NCBI RefSeq assembly: GCF_002760435.1
Contig: NZ_AUUU01000083.1
Coordinates: 1-33,447, forward strand
DNA: 33,447 nucleotides
DNA from: Clostridium sp. LS
GTDB taxonomy: Bacteria > Bacillota > Clostridia > Clostridiales > Clostridiaceae
Direction of reading: 5' to 3'
Shown here: positions 8,463 through 17,279 of the stretch, one piece after another
How positions within the stretch are numbered: position 1 is the stretch's first letter
Layout of the letters: each line of letters begins with the position of its first letter
Notes under the pieces: model-generated
What the model was told of the DNA's origin: nothing
The model's database searches: none
Seen by the model: only the letters and a program-made list of their open reading frames with translations
Position numbers and translations under genes: made by a program

Positions 8463-9829
8463 TATAATTCCTCCATCAAGGCTTTTGCTTTATCTATTGT
8501 TTCAAACCATTCAGCTTCTTCAATAGACTCCCAAGTTATTCCTCCGCCTACACCTAAATAAGCCTTATTATCTTTTTTAACAATAGTTCTAATTACAATA
8601 TTAAAATCACTATTACCTCTCAAATCAAAGTACCCTATAGAGCCTGTGTAAATATTTCTTTTTAATTTTTCAAGTTCTTCTATTATTTCCATTGCTCTTA
8701 TTTTAGGTGCTCCAGTAATAGATCCTCCTGGGAAACATTCTCTAATACACTTTACTGCTGATACATTATCTTTTAACTTCCCCTCTATAGTTGCAACAAG
8801 ATGAAATACAGTTTCGTATTCTTCCAGCTTAAAAAGTTCAGTAACTTTTACAGAGTGAGCCTTGCAGACTTTACTTAAATCATTTCTTTCCAAATCAACA
8901 ATCATTAAAAGTTCTGATTTGTCCTTTTCAGAATTTATTAGTTCTTTCTTATTTTTTTCATCCTCTTCTTTATTCTTCCCCCTAGGTCTAGTTCCTTTAA
9001 TTGGTCTTGTTTGTACTGTACCACCAATAATTGATAAGAACCTTTCAGGGGAAGAACTTATTATTTGAAAGTCCTCGAAATTCATATAAGCCGAAAAAGG
9101 AGCCTTATTACTGTTTCGTAATCTTTCGTATATTTTAAAAGAATCTTCATAATTATTGCACCATATTTGCCTCGTCATGTTAGCTATATACACATCTCCG
9201 CTTACAATGTATTCTTTAAGCGAGCTTATAGCCTTTTCATATTTATCTTTATTAAAATTAGAATAAAAAATATTCGTAGATCTTTCTAACTTTACTTGTT
9301 CTTCTTCATTATAATTTTCCAAAGTCTTTTCAATTTTTAATATGCTTTTTGTTGTTTTATCTATTTGCCCAGCAGCAGTTATGTAAGTTTTCTTATTATG
9401 TAAATCAAAAATAATCAAATTATCAAAGAAAATGAAGATACTATCTGGGATGCTGAAATCCTCTGTTGAATTATCAGGCAGCTCTTCAATAATCCTTCCT
9501 ATATCATAAGAAAAATAACCAATAGCCCCACTTATAAAAGGAATATTATAAGTTTTAATATTATTAATATCAACCTTATATTGTTCCATTAGTTTTTCTA
9601 AAGCTTCAAATGGATCAACATTGTCATACACTTCATTATCAATTGATATACTTCTTCCTTTAGAACTAAATTTCTTATATGGATTCAGCCCAATAAATGA
9701 GTATTTTGATAATAATTTATCAGCCTTTGAACTATCTAAAAAAATGCTATCTATGTTGTCTTTAAAAAGACTATATGTATAAAATGGATCATAATATGTA
9801 TCTAATTGTTTTATGCTAAAATCTATCAT
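8462..9829 (-). CDS. pabB: aminodeoxychorismate synthase component I
   Basis: PabB converts chorismate and ammonia from PabA into 4-amino-4-deoxychorismate. The 455-residue protein carries the chorismate-binding fold: SSPERFLS (258-265), PIKGTRPRG (276-284), LLMIVDLERNDL (307-318) and FPGGSITGAPK (366-376). The Lys in PIKGT is the residue that separates PabB from anthranilate synthase TrpE, which has Ala there. This, together with pabC, supports PabB over TrpE. The N-terminal part (about 1-150) is the usual TrpE/PabB N-terminal domain. AGGAGG lies seven bases before the ATG. Between pabA and this gene is a 60-bp gap with a terminator-like hairpin, so expression may be partly uncoupled from pabA. 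Confidence 0.93.
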   Translation of the reverse strand: MIDFSIKQLDTYYDPFYTYSLFKDNIDSIFLDSSKADKLLSKYSFIGLNPYKKFSSKGRSISIDNEVYDNVDPFEALEKLMEQYKVDINNIKTYNIPFISGAIGYFSYDIGRIIEELPDNSTEDFSIPDSIFIFFDNLIIFDLHNKKTYITAAGQIDKTTKSILKIEKTLENYNEEEQVKLERSTNIFYSNFNKDKYEKAISSLKEYIVSGDVYIANMTRQIWCNNYEDSFKIYERLRNSNKAPFSAYMNFEDFQIISSSPERFLSIIGGTVQTRPIKGTRPRGKNKEEDEKNKKELINSEKDKSELLMIVDLERNDLSKVCKAHSVKVTELFKLEEYETVFHLVATIEGKLKDNVSAVKCIRECFPGGSITGAPKIRAMEIIEELEKLKRNIYTGSIGYFDLRGNSDFNIVIRTIVKKDNKAYLGVGGGITWESIEEAEWFETIDKAKALMEEL

Positions 9830-9850
9830 TTTTAAACCTCCTGATCACAC

Positions 9851-9898
9851 GAAAAAATAACGAGTTAAATATATTAGCATATTAACCTGTTATTTTTT
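9851..9898 (-). terminator. terminator-like hairpin between pabA and pabB
   Basis: A 10-bp A/T-rich stem (9852-9861 with 9889-9898) plus five inner pairs overlaps the pabA stop codon. On the minus strand the descending arm is GTTATTTTTTC, giving a U run. Read-through must occur if pabB and pabC depend on the pabA promoter, so this may be a partial terminator or attenuator. It is A-T rich and may be weak. Confidence 0.5.
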
Positions 9899-10474
9899 AG
9901 AATGTGCCCTACACTCTAAAACAAAATTTTCAAGAATCTTGTGACCTTCTTCTGTAAGCTCTGCTTCTGGATGGAATTGAACACCATATATAGGTAATTT
10001 ACTATGTCTAATTCCCATAATTACTTCATCTGAAGTTTCTGCTGTAATCTCTAGTTCCTCGGGAAACTTTTCCTTATCAATTACTAAAGAATGATATCTT
10101 GTGACTTTAAGGGGATTCTTAACTCCATAAAATATTCCTTTATTATTATGCTCTACCTCACTTATCTTACCATGCATTGGCTTTTCTCCCTTAACAATCT
10201 CACTGCCAAAATAATGTCCAATGCATTGGTGCCCTAAACATATTCCTAGAATTGGTACATCGCCCTTGAATTTATCAAGAATATTCAAACACAAACCAGC
10301 TTCTTTGGGATTTTTAGGTCCAGGCGAAATAACAATCCCTAAATATTTGCTAATATCTAAATTCTTCATATCAATCTTATCATTTCTAACAACTTCTACC
10401 TCTTCACCAATTTCCTCAAAATATCTAACAAGATTATATACAAACGAGTCGTAATTATCTATCATTAATATCAT
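9890..10474 (-). CDS. pabA: aminodeoxychorismate synthase component II (glutamine amidotransferase)
   Basis: PabA is the class I glutamine amidotransferase that feeds ammonia to PabB. The 194-residue protein shows the triad motifs: C79 in GICLGHQ (77-83), and H168 and E170 in FHPEAE. It also shows the N-terminal MIDNYDSFVYNL and the oxyanion-loop segment SPGPKNP (50-56). PabA and TrpG are so alike that many bacteria use one protein for both. The pabB-pabC neighbourhood, with no trp genes nearby, favours PabA, though shared use with tryptophan synthesis cannot be excluded. GAAGGA precedes the ATG by eight bases. It is the first gene of the pab cluster. Confidence 0.92.
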   Translation of the reverse strand: MILMIDNYDSFVYNLVRYFEEIGEEVEVVRNDKIDMKNLDISKYLGIVISPGPKNPKEAGLCLNILDKFKGDVPILGICLGHQCIGHYFGSEIVKGEKPMHGKISEVEHNNKGIFYGVKNPLKVTRYHSLVIDKEKFPEELEITAETSDEVIMGIRHSKLPIYGVQFHPEAELTEEGHKILENFVLECRAHSKK

Positions 10475-10524
10475 TTAATCATTCCTTCTATAATTTTAAG
10501 TCTATAATAAACTACATTTTTCTT

Positions 10525-10553
10525 TTATAAAATCTAAGTTAACATTATGTAAA
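10525..10553 (-). promoter_or_regulatory. candidate promoter of the pab cluster
   Basis: On the minus strand TTTACA (10548-10553) and TTATAA (10525-10530) are 17 bases apart, about 50 bp before the pabA start. A TATAAA one base later, with an 18-base spacer, is an alternative -10. In AT-rich DNA such matches are common, so this is only a candidate. Confidence 0.42.
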
Positions 10554-10618
10554 ACGTATTGATAAATTTTACCTAAAGTCTTAAACTAAATTTATAATAC
10601 ACAAACCTATTGAAACAT

Positions 10619-10680
10619 AAATAAAGTTCCTGTTCAAGTATATACTTTCTAATTGTATTATTTGAACAGGAACTTTATTT
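10619..10680. terminator. 19-bp perfect hairpin, probable bidirectional-type terminator
   Basis: Positions 10619-10637 are perfectly complementary to 10662-10680, leaving a 24-base loop. The outer end of the stem is CTTTATTT on either strand, so it could act as an intrinsic terminator in both directions. On the minus strand it would stop transcripts coming from cfa through the repeat region before they reach the pab promoter. Confidence 0.6.
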
Positions 10681-10684
10681 TAAT

Positions 10685-10801
10685 TACATACTTTGTCTAA
10701 GTCTATAGATAAACAACATGTAAACTAGACTTATGGGGTAACTTAACGAAATAATAAATATTTCTGCTTAAGATACCCACATAGGATTAAGTAAGTATGT
10801 A
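10685..10801. repeat. imperfect inverted repeat with nested arms
   Basis: The outer arms TACATACTT (10685-10693) and AAGTATGTA (10793-10801) pair perfectly. An inner pair, CTTATGGGGTAACTTAACGA (10730-10749) with its imperfect complement at about 10764-10785, continues the structure. The left arm holds about 25 extra bases, including a copy of the AACATGTAAACTAGACTTA motif that recurs at the ends of the neighbouring palindrome. The function is unknown. It may be part of one compound element spanning 10715-11142. Confidence 0.5.
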
Positions 10802-10889
10802 GGTATATTCATATAATAAGTCAAATTATAATGCCGGATGCCTATAGCTAAATAAATTCTTAACTCCACTTATTGTTAGAATCGTATAT

Positions 10890-11142
10890 AACATTACTAG
10901 ACTTAAGCGTGCATCTAAACATAGAAATTAGGTACATGTGTATGAAATAAGCATTTGAAAATAAGCTGTTGAATGTTCTTAATTGGCGGTTGTTCCATTT
11001 TTACTTGTCCAATGAATAATTGGAACAAGTAGAAATGGGTACAACCACTAATTTAGAACATTCCAGCGAGATTTTCATAGCTCTATGGAATACACATGTA
11101 CCTAATTTCTGTTTGCACACACTTAAGTTTAGTTTACATGTT
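10890..11142. repeat. 253-bp imperfect palindrome with 123-base arms
   Basis: The left arm (10890-11012) and right arm (11020-11142) are complementary along their whole length, with scattered mismatches and small indels, around a 7-base centre (11013-11019). Perfectly matched blocks include GAAATTAGGTACATGTGTAT (10924-10943) with its complement at 11091-11110. The outer ends read AACATTACTAGACTTAAG on the left and, in complement, AACATGTAAACTAAACTTAAG on the right. A third copy, AACATGTAAACTAGACTTA, lies at 10715-10733. The right end covers the last codons of cfa. This looks like a non-autonomous MITE-type or foldback element, but no target-site duplication is clear. The palindrome is seen directly; its mobile nature is inferred. 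Confidence 0.75.
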
Positions 11143-12318
11143 AGTATACATATAATCTCTTGTCATAGGGATATCATTATTTATTCCTTTTGTTATTAAT
11201 ATTTGATGAAGATCAATTACTCCATTATTAAATGTTGCTGCACAAGCACATAGATAAAGTTCCCACATTCTAGCAAATTCTTTATTGAACATTTGAGTTA
11301 TTTCATCTCTATTTTTATTAAAATTTTCTCTCCAACATAAAAGTGTTTTCACATAGTGCCTTCTAAGACTTTCAACATCTACTATATAAAATTGATGGTC
11401 ACCGCAAATGTTTATTATTTCTCTAAGACTTGGTACAACCCCACCTTTAAAAATATACTTCTTAATCCAAGGATCACCTGGATATTCTTTAAGTGCACTT
11501 ATATGATGTAATAAAAATACTCCTTGTGGTTTTAAAACCTCATCAACATTTTTCATAAACAATTCATAATTTTCTCTTCCTACATGCTCAATCATTCCAA
11601 CACTAACGACCCTATCAAACGACTTTCCACTCTTAGCCAAATCACGGTAATCCATAAGCTTTACTTCAAGCAAATTTTCGAGTTTTTCTTCTTTTATTCT
11701 TTCATTAAACTTTTTAAATTGTTCTTCACTTAAAGTAATTCCAAGACCATGAACTTTATATTTCTTTGCTGCTTCGATTAAAAGAGAACCCCATCCACAT
11801 CCTATATCTAAAAGGCTCATTCCTTCTTTAATATTAAGTTTTCTTAATATATGATTAATTTTATTTATTTGAGCATCATGCAAACTATCATTATCAGAAT
11901 TAAAATATCCGCATGAATAAGACATAGTATCATCCAGCCAAAGGCTATAGAAGTTATTTCCTATGTCATAATGAGATTGAACTTCACTTTTTTGATTTTT
12001 AGCTGAACTTGATGTAAAAAGTAAATTTTTAAGGGATTTCGCATCTGCTGTAAATTTATCTATCTGACTAATAAATAAATTTAATACCGTAAATAAATCT
12101 CCAGTTATTTCGATATCGCCTCTCATATAAGCTTCGCCAAGTGCTAAGGATGTACTCTTAAGCAATTCAGTTTTACTTATTTCATTCCTAACTATTATCT
12201 GAAATTGTGGTGCACCTTTTCCTATAATATATTCTTCATTATCTTGAAATCTAACACGAAAGGGTATATCATCAAACTTCTCTAAATATTTAACATAAAA
12301 GCTGTTTATAATACTCAT
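11134..12318 (-). CDS. cfa: cyclopropane-fatty-acyl-phospholipid synthase
   Basis: The enzyme adds a methylene group from S-adenosylmethionine across the double bond of unsaturated acyl chains in membrane phospholipids, usually in late growth or under acid or solvent stress. The 394-residue protein has an N-terminal domain (1-100), then QSHYDIGNNFYSLWLD (114-129), SYSCGYF (133-139), the SAM site LLDIGCGWGS (169-178) and a C-terminal stretch with SVGMIEHVG, all typical of CFA synthases. The start at 12318 is chosen because GAGAGAGG lies nine bases upstream; a longer frame to 12360 lacks such a site. The last codons and the stop lie inside the right arm of the large palindrome, so the C-terminal residues after PMTRDY may come from the repeat. 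MATE gene upstream is 112 bp away with no clear terminator between. Confidence 0.92.
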   Translation of the reverse strand: MSIINSFYVKYLEKFDDIPFRVRFQDNEEYIIGKGAPQFQIIVRNEISKTELLKSTSLALGEAYMRGDIEITGDLFTVLNLFISQIDKFTADAKSLKNLLFTSSSAKNQKSEVQSHYDIGNNFYSLWLDDTMSYSCGYFNSDNDSLHDAQINKINHILRKLNIKEGMSLLDIGCGWGSLLIEAAKKYKVHGLGITLSEEQFKKFNERIKEEKLENLLEVKLMDYRDLAKSGKSFDRVVSVGMIEHVGRENYELFMKNVDEVLKPQGVFLLHHISALKEYPGDPWIKKYIFKGGVVPSLREIINICGDHQFYIVDVESLRRHYVKTLLCWRENFNKNRDEITQMFNKEFARMWELYLCACAATFNNGVIDLHQILITKGINNDIPMTRDYMYTNM

Positions 12319-12430
12319 ATAGTAACGCCTCTCTCTTTCATAATTTACACACTGTTTCATTTATACTATTTTAAAATTATAAATATGCCTTATGATTTCG
12401 TGATTTACTCTATTTCGTACAAGAATTATT

Positions 12431-13792
12431 TCATGAATATACTCTTTCTTTATCTTTAAATAGATTCTCTTTGTATTTTCCTGATAGGTAGTATAATATA
12501 CCACAAATACTAGTAAATATATAAGTAATTAAAATAGCATACCATATTCCTTCAAGCCCCATGCTGCTTTGAGACATAAAATCAGATAATGGTATTCTTA
12601 TGATTAATAAAGAAACCGCTGATATTATCATAGTTATTGTTGTTTTTCCTGAACCATTTATAATTCCACTAGTTATAAAACTTATACTAAATACTAGGTA
12701 ACCTATGGCATTAATTCTTAAATACGATGAACCTATATCTAGTACCTCAAAATCTCTTGCAAACACTAGAAGAATTTCCTTAGGAAAAATTTCAATTAAT
12801 ACTGATATTAATGCTACTGTAGAAAAAATTATAATTGCTCCCCATTTAAATACCTCTTTAATTCTTTCCAGCTTATTTCCACCAATATTTTGACTTGTTA
12901 TAACTGATGCTGCTGTTCCAACCGCCATACATGGCATTATTGCTAAATAGTCAACCTTACTTGCTGCACCATATGCTGCAATAGCATCAGCACCAAATCT
13001 ACTTATAAAAGATGTTATAAAGATAAGACTAATTGGCATTAGGCACTGTTGTATTGTTGAAGGCATTCCTATTTTAAATATTTCTTCAATTATCCTTTTA
13101 TCTAAATTAAATCTTTTAGGCAGCATATCTATCTCAAATTTTTTTCTCTTTAAATAAATTATAGCTATCAAAATAGCAAAAAATCCTGAAATAAGAGATG
13201 CCATTGCCGCTCCATTCAGTCCAAATTTCATTATAAAAACTGGGTCTAATATTGCATTTATAAGCGTAGATAATATCAAAAAAATTACTGGTGTTTTAGT
13301 ATCCCCCACCCCTGAAAGAATAGAATTAATAACATAGTACATGTAATTAATAAATGTAGCAAAAAGTAAAATTTCTAGATAACTAGATGCCATATTGAAT
13401 ATTTCACTTGGAGTTCCCATTAGTATTAGCAATTCATTTTTGAATATAAACGCTAATCCTATAAGCACTATTGCTACAATAGAAAACATAGAAAAAGAGG
13501 TTTCTATTATTTTGTTAATCGCTTTAAAATCTTTTGCTCCATAATTTCTAGATATTAATATAGATACCGCCGAAGTTGAACCTGATGCTATAGAGATGAG
13601 AATAAATATAATCGGAAAACTTACTGAAGAAGCTGCCATAGCTTCTTTTCCAAGCAAATTTCCTATCCAAATAGTATTTATTATTGTATAACCCATTGTC
13701 AAAAATAGTCCTATTACCATTGGCACTGCGAATCCCAATATATGTTTCTTTATATCTCCAATAGTAAAATCATTTCCTGTAGTTTTTCTCAA
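12431..13792 (-). CDS. MATE-family multidrug efflux protein
   Basis: The protein is a polytopic inner-membrane antiporter of the MatE family, which exports cationic drugs or metabolites using a Na+ or H+ gradient. About twelve hydrophobic segments are visible over 453 residues, the usual length, and the two halves resemble each other. Typical motifs include ILGFAVPMVIG near the start, GVGDTKTPV at the end of the first half and GSGKTTITMI in the second. The start is probably TTG at 13792, because a perfect AAGGAGG lies eight bases before it. A longer frame starting at ATG 13828 would put this ribosome binding site inside the coding region. Substrate unknown. The neighbouring LuxR-type regulator could control it. 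Confidence 0.88.
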   Translation of the reverse strand: MRKTTGNDFTIGDIKKHILGFAVPMVIGLFLTMGYTIINTIWIGNLLGKEAMAASSVSFPIIFILISIASGSTSAVSILISRNYGAKDFKAINKIIETSFSMFSIVAIVLIGLAFIFKNELLILMGTPSEIFNMASSYLEILLFATFINYMYYVINSILSGVGDTKTPVIFLILSTLINAILDPVFIMKFGLNGAAMASLISGFFAILIAIIYLKRKKFEIDMLPKRFNLDKRIIEEIFKIGMPSTIQQCLMPISLIFITSFISRFGADAIAAYGAASKVDYLAIMPCMAVGTAASVITSQNIGGNKLERIKEVFKWGAIIIFSTVALISVLIEIFPKEILLVFARDFEVLDIGSSYLRINAIGYLVFSISFITSGIINGSGKTTITMIISAVSLLIIRIPLSDFMSQSSMGLEGIWYAILITYIFTSICGILYYLSGKYKENLFKDKERVYS

Positions 13793-13800
13793 TTTTATAT

Positions 13801-13807
13801 CCTCCTT
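13801..13807 (-). promoter_or_regulatory. ribosome binding site fixing a TTG start for the MATE gene
   Basis: AAGGAGG on the minus strand lies eight bases before TTG (13790-13792). It is the only strong Shine-Dalgarno sequence near the start of this frame, and it supports TTG over the upstream ATG at 13828. Confidence 0.7.
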
Positions 13808-13879
13808 GTAATTAAGTAATATTTCCAATTACATTTTATAGATTTAATAGGATATTTTAATCACCCACAAGTATGAATA

Positions 13880-13908
13880 AAAAGGGTGATTTATTTTATC
13901 ACCCTTTT
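13880..13908 (-). terminator. terminator overlapping the stop codon of the LuxR-family gene
   Basis: An 11-bp stem, AAAAGGGTGAT with ATCACCCTTTT, has a 7-base loop. Its minus-strand ascending arm includes the final Gly codon and the TGA stop of the regulator gene. The descending arm ends in CCCTTTTATTC. This separates the regulator transcript from the MATE gene downstream. Confidence 0.75.
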
Positions 13909-16577
13909 ATAATTCCTAATTCACTTGCCTTCGCCAGAGCCTCTGTCCTACTATGAACATCTAGCTTTGTGTATATATTTAATAAATGTGTTTTTACTGT
14001 ATTTACTGATACAAATAATGAATTTGATATTTCTAGATTAGTTAATCCTGCTTGTAAATACTTAAGAATCTCCATTTCTCTGGAACTTAACATATCATTT
14101 TTTACATCTATTTTTTGAATAGCATTATTCTGTTCAAGATTCTTAATTATTTTGCTGAGAAATATCTTAGACTCTTCTTTTAGGCTAAATTGTAATTTAT
14201 CCTTTAATTTAAATATAATATTTTTTAAATTATCACCTTCATTTATAAAGATTCTCAAATAATTTTCTTCAGCTGAAATGTTAATTGCTTCTATTAAAGT
14301 CTCTAATGCTTCCTGCATAGCATTGTTTTTTCCGTGTATAATACTTTTCAATATTAATACTTCAGCTATTATTTTATGAATCTTTTTACCTTTAAAATTA
14401 TTACAAAGGTTCTTAGCTAGTTCCTCTCCTTTTTCTAAGTTATTGGTTAAGACATAATATCGTAACTTAGTTACATAATAATGGAGATATTCTATATTGT
14501 GTTTTGCTGGCCCATTAAAAATTTCATTATCTAAAAACTTTTCAAAATCTTTTAAATTACCACTTCTTAGATAAATGTTTTGTTTTATAACTTCAAGATT
14601 TGTACCCGCATCGAATAGCTTAGAATTTTCTACTATACTTTCAGCTTTCTTAATATACTCCATAGCCTGCTCTGTATTAAAGCTTATAAAAAATATTTCT
14701 GCTAAAATTATATAACTTCTACACAATACCCAGCTAACTTCTCCCTTTTTGCCAAGCTCAATAGCCTTTTTTACATACTCTAGAGACTTACTTATATTAC
14801 TCCATTCATAATTTATTTCCGCTAAATCATTATAAATAACTCCTGCTATAGGTATTCCTCCTGAATTTCTACAATTTAGATAGTCAAGAAATTTCATAGA
14901 TTGATTTTCAGCTTCATAAAGTCTGCCTCGAAACATCTTAGATATAATTATGCTTCTATTAGACATAGCAGCAATATAATAATTATTTATATTTTTACTA
15001 ATTTCAAGAGCCTCATCAAAGTAATTTAAAGCTTTAAGTACCTCTCCTTCATAAATATATGCAGTTCCCTCTAGCAAAGCCGCTACTGCTTTTAAAAGCT
15101 CATGTTTATATCCACAATCTTTTGCCTTTTTCAAATATTCTATAGTTTTCCTGCTGTCTTTTTCCAGCACAGATACCATAGCTCTTATAATCATTACTTC
15201 CTTTTTATAAAGTTCTATGTCATCATTATTATGTATTTTTAAAAGTTCTTCAATATGATTTAGGTAAAACTTAGTATCTTCATTATTTCCATTAGCAGCT
15301 GTATACCATGCGGCATTAATACAAAGTCTTAAATTATTATGAAATTTAGATTTCGGAATAGCCATATACCACTCATAAACTTTTTTCATTTCACCACAAA
15401 ACATTAAATCCATATCAATTTTTTCTATTATAAATATTGCTTCATCGTAATTATTAGCTTTTAAATAAAAATCTATTGCCTGAGGATAAAATTCATTATT
15501 TTTATACCATTTTGCAGCAGAATTATAAAGATTAAATAAACTATTTACCATATAAACATCTCTTCTATTTCTCAAAAAATCTTTAAATAAATGATGATAT
15601 CTATACCATTCTTTAATTTCATCTAGTGATATAATAAATAGATTTTCAGTATCTAATTTTTCCAAAAGGAACTGGCTATTTTCAATATTTACAACACTAT
15701 TGCATAATTCACTATTCATTTCATCTAATATTGATGTTTTCATTAAAAATTCTTGCACTTCTTTGTCTAATAAATTAAATACCTCCTCCATTAAATATTC
15801 TAAAACAAATTTGTGATCACCATTGAAATATTTTATAATGTTTTCCTCATCATTATTATTTTTCAAAGAAATCGCAGCCATTTGAAGTCCTGCTGCCCAG
15901 CCTTCTGTCCTCTTTTCCAATATATTGGCAATATTATTAGATATATCAACTCTCATAACATCACTAAAAAATACCTCTATTTCTTTCTTATCAAAAGATA
16001 AATCTTCCTGGCATAATTGAAGCAGGCAATCTGTTGCTCTAAGTCTTGCTAGTCCAATTTCAGGAATAGCTCTGCTCAGTATTATGATGTGAACATTTGG
16101 CGGCATATTTCTTATAAAATACTTCAATCCTTGATATATTTCCTTATCCCTAATTAAATATAAATCATCTAGTACAATAAATAATTCCTTCTCTAGCTTA
16201 CAGAGATCGTTTATAATTACGGATATTATCTCCATTTCAAAATCATATTTAAATTTAAAAGAATTAATTGCTAAAAAGGAATTTTCCACAACCCCTTCTT
16301 GTATTTCATTAATTGCATAAAGTATATACTTCCAAAAAAATAATGGATTACTATCTCTTTCATCAAGTGATATCCAAGAAACAAAATATTTATTCTTAAC
16401 CTCAAAATTTATCCATGAGGATATTAATGTACTTTTTCCAAAGCCAGCTGGCGCAGTAACCAATGTGAGCTTGTAATTTATAGCCTCATTTAATTTGTCA
16501 AATAAAGCTTCTCTTTTTACTAATTTGTCTTTTACCTTAGGGATATTTATTTTACTTTTAATAAAACCTTTGTCCAT
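13899..16577 (-). CDS. MalT-type LuxR-family ATP-dependent transcriptional regulator (LAL/STAND)
   Basis: The 892-residue protein has the architecture of MalT-like regulators. An N-terminal STAND ATPase has Walker A TAPAGFGKST (41-50) and Walker B ELFIVLDD (131-138). It is followed by the conserved EGWAAGLQMA segment, a long TPR-like helical repeat region (about 350-800), and a C-terminal LuxR helix-turn-helix (about 829-888) with LSSREMEIL and NTVKTHLLNIYTKL. Such proteins assemble on ATP and inducer binding and activate promoters. The inducer and targets are unknown. Despite the resemblance to MalT, the glucan genes lie 8-10 kb away in separate units, so maltose control should not be assumed; the MATE gene just downstream is an equally good target. 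It is transcribed apart from hsp18 upstream, with a terminator between. Confidence 0.87.
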   Translation of the reverse strand: MDKGFIKSKINIPKVKDKLVKREALFDKLNEAINYKLTLVTAPAGFGKSTLISSWINFEVKNKYFVSWISLDERDSNPLFFWKYILYAINEIQEGVVENSFLAINSFKFKYDFEMEIISVIINDLCKLEKELFIVLDDLYLIRDKEIYQGLKYFIRNMPPNVHIIILSRAIPEIGLARLRATDCLLQLCQEDLSFDKKEIEVFFSDVMRVDISNNIANILEKRTEGWAAGLQMAAISLKNNNDEENIIKYFNGDHKFVLEYLMEEVFNLLDKEVQEFLMKTSILDEMNSELCNSVVNIENSQFLLEKLDTENLFIISLDEIKEWYRYHHLFKDFLRNRRDVYMVNSLFNLYNSAAKWYKNNEFYPQAIDFYLKANNYDEAIFIIEKIDMDLMFCGEMKKVYEWYMAIPKSKFHNNLRLCINAAWYTAANGNNEDTKFYLNHIEELLKIHNNDDIELYKKEVMIIRAMVSVLEKDSRKTIEYLKKAKDCGYKHELLKAVAALLEGTAYIYEGEVLKALNYFDEALEISKNINNYYIAAMSNRSIIISKMFRGRLYEAENQSMKFLDYLNCRNSGGIPIAGVIYNDLAEINYEWSNISKSLEYVKKAIELGKKGEVSWVLCRSYIILAEIFFISFNTEQAMEYIKKAESIVENSKLFDAGTNLEVIKQNIYLRSGNLKDFEKFLDNEIFNGPAKHNIEYLHYYVTKLRYYVLTNNLEKGEELAKNLCNNFKGKKIHKIIAEVLILKSIIHGKNNAMQEALETLIEAINISAEENYLRIFINEGDNLKNIIFKLKDKLQFSLKEESKIFLSKIIKNLEQNNAIQKIDVKNDMLSSREMEILKYLQAGLTNLEISNSLFVSVNTVKTHLLNIYTKLDVHSRTEALAKASELGIIKG

Positions 16578-16639
16578 TACCTATACATCCTTTAAAACTA
16601 TAATTACTAATATTTTACTACTAAATATATACTTATTCC

Positions 16640-16690
16640 ATAAAAACAAATAGTAGAGAATTCATATTTAAATGGAATTCTCTACTACTT
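16640..16690 (-). terminator. terminator after hsp18
   Basis: A 12-bp perfect stem, AGTAGAGAATTC (16652-16663) with GAATTCTCTACT (16675-16686), is followed on the minus strand by ATTTGTTTTTATGG. It lies about 80 bp downstream of hsp18 and 65 bp before the start of the LuxR-family gene. Confidence 0.78.
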
Positions 16691-16765
16691 ATAAAGTTAT
16701 TAATATATATAATATGAAACCCTTAGAAGGACAACCAGAATTGAGTTTAAATAATTTGTATTTGC

Positions 16766-17215
16766 CTATTGAATTAAAATTCTATTGTCTTCCCTAATAG
16801 CTTCATTTGATTTAGGTAAAATAATTTGTAATTCACCATTTTCAAATCTTGCAGAAATTCTTGATTTATCAACATTTTCTACATGAAATGCTCTTGATAT
16901 TTGTCCGTAGGTTCTTTCTCTTCTAATATAATTATCTTTTTCTTCGTTAATTTCTTCATTTCTCTTTGCAGAAATGATTAATGTATTGTCTCTATATTCA
17001 AGGTTTATATCTTCTTTTTTAACACCTGGTAGCTCAGCAGATACTAAGTATTCATTTTGGGTTTCTCTTATATCTGCATTGAATTTTTGGCTATTTCCAA
17101 AACCAAAGCTCATTGGTGAAAAGAAATCATCATTAAAAAATCCATTAAAGAAATCGTCAAATGAACCTCCCTTCTTATCTAAACTATTAGTTCTAAAAGG
17201 TATCAATCCAAACAT
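16766..17215 (-). CDS. hsp18: small heat shock protein of the Hsp20 / alpha-crystallin family
   Basis: The protein is an ATP-independent chaperone that holds unfolding proteins as large oligomers. The 149-residue length, N-terminal MFGLIPFRTNS, aromatic FFNGFFNDDFFSP (22-34) and alpha-crystallin domain (about 45-140) are typical of clostridial Hsp18. Motifs include AELPGVKKEDI, RRERTYGQISRAF and the C-terminal domain strand GELQIILPK. The conserved C-terminal I-x-I appears as ILIQ at the end. A GGAGG lies ahead of the ATG. A CtsR operator overlaps its promoter, so it is probably part of the CtsR heat-shock regulon. It forms its own unit with a terminator downstream. Confidence 0.93.
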   Translation of the reverse strand: MFGLIPFRTNSLDKKGGSFDDFFNGFFNDDFFSPMSFGFGNSQKFNADIRETQNEYLVSAELPGVKKEDINLEYRDNTLIISAKRNEEINEEKDNYIRRERTYGQISRAFHVENVDKSRISARFENGELQIILPKSNEAIREDNRILIQ

Positions 17216-17279
17216 ACTAAAACCTCCTTAAATTATTACTTGTTTTGTTGTTGCGTTTATTATTTGTATTTACAAGTTA

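Noticed and set aside
8462..9829. Anthranilate synthase component I (TrpE) for the chorismate enzyme
   Set aside because: The PIKGT lysine and adjacent pabC point to PabB, and no trp genes are present.
10619..11142. CRISPR array
   Set aside because: The repeats are nested inverted arms with no regular direct repeat and spacer periodicity, and no cas gene is present.
13899..16577. Naming the LuxR-family regulator MalT and assigning it the amylase and pullulanase genes
   Set aside because: The architecture fits a wide family. The glucan genes are 8-10 kb away in separate units and no MalT-box-like repeat was found before them.
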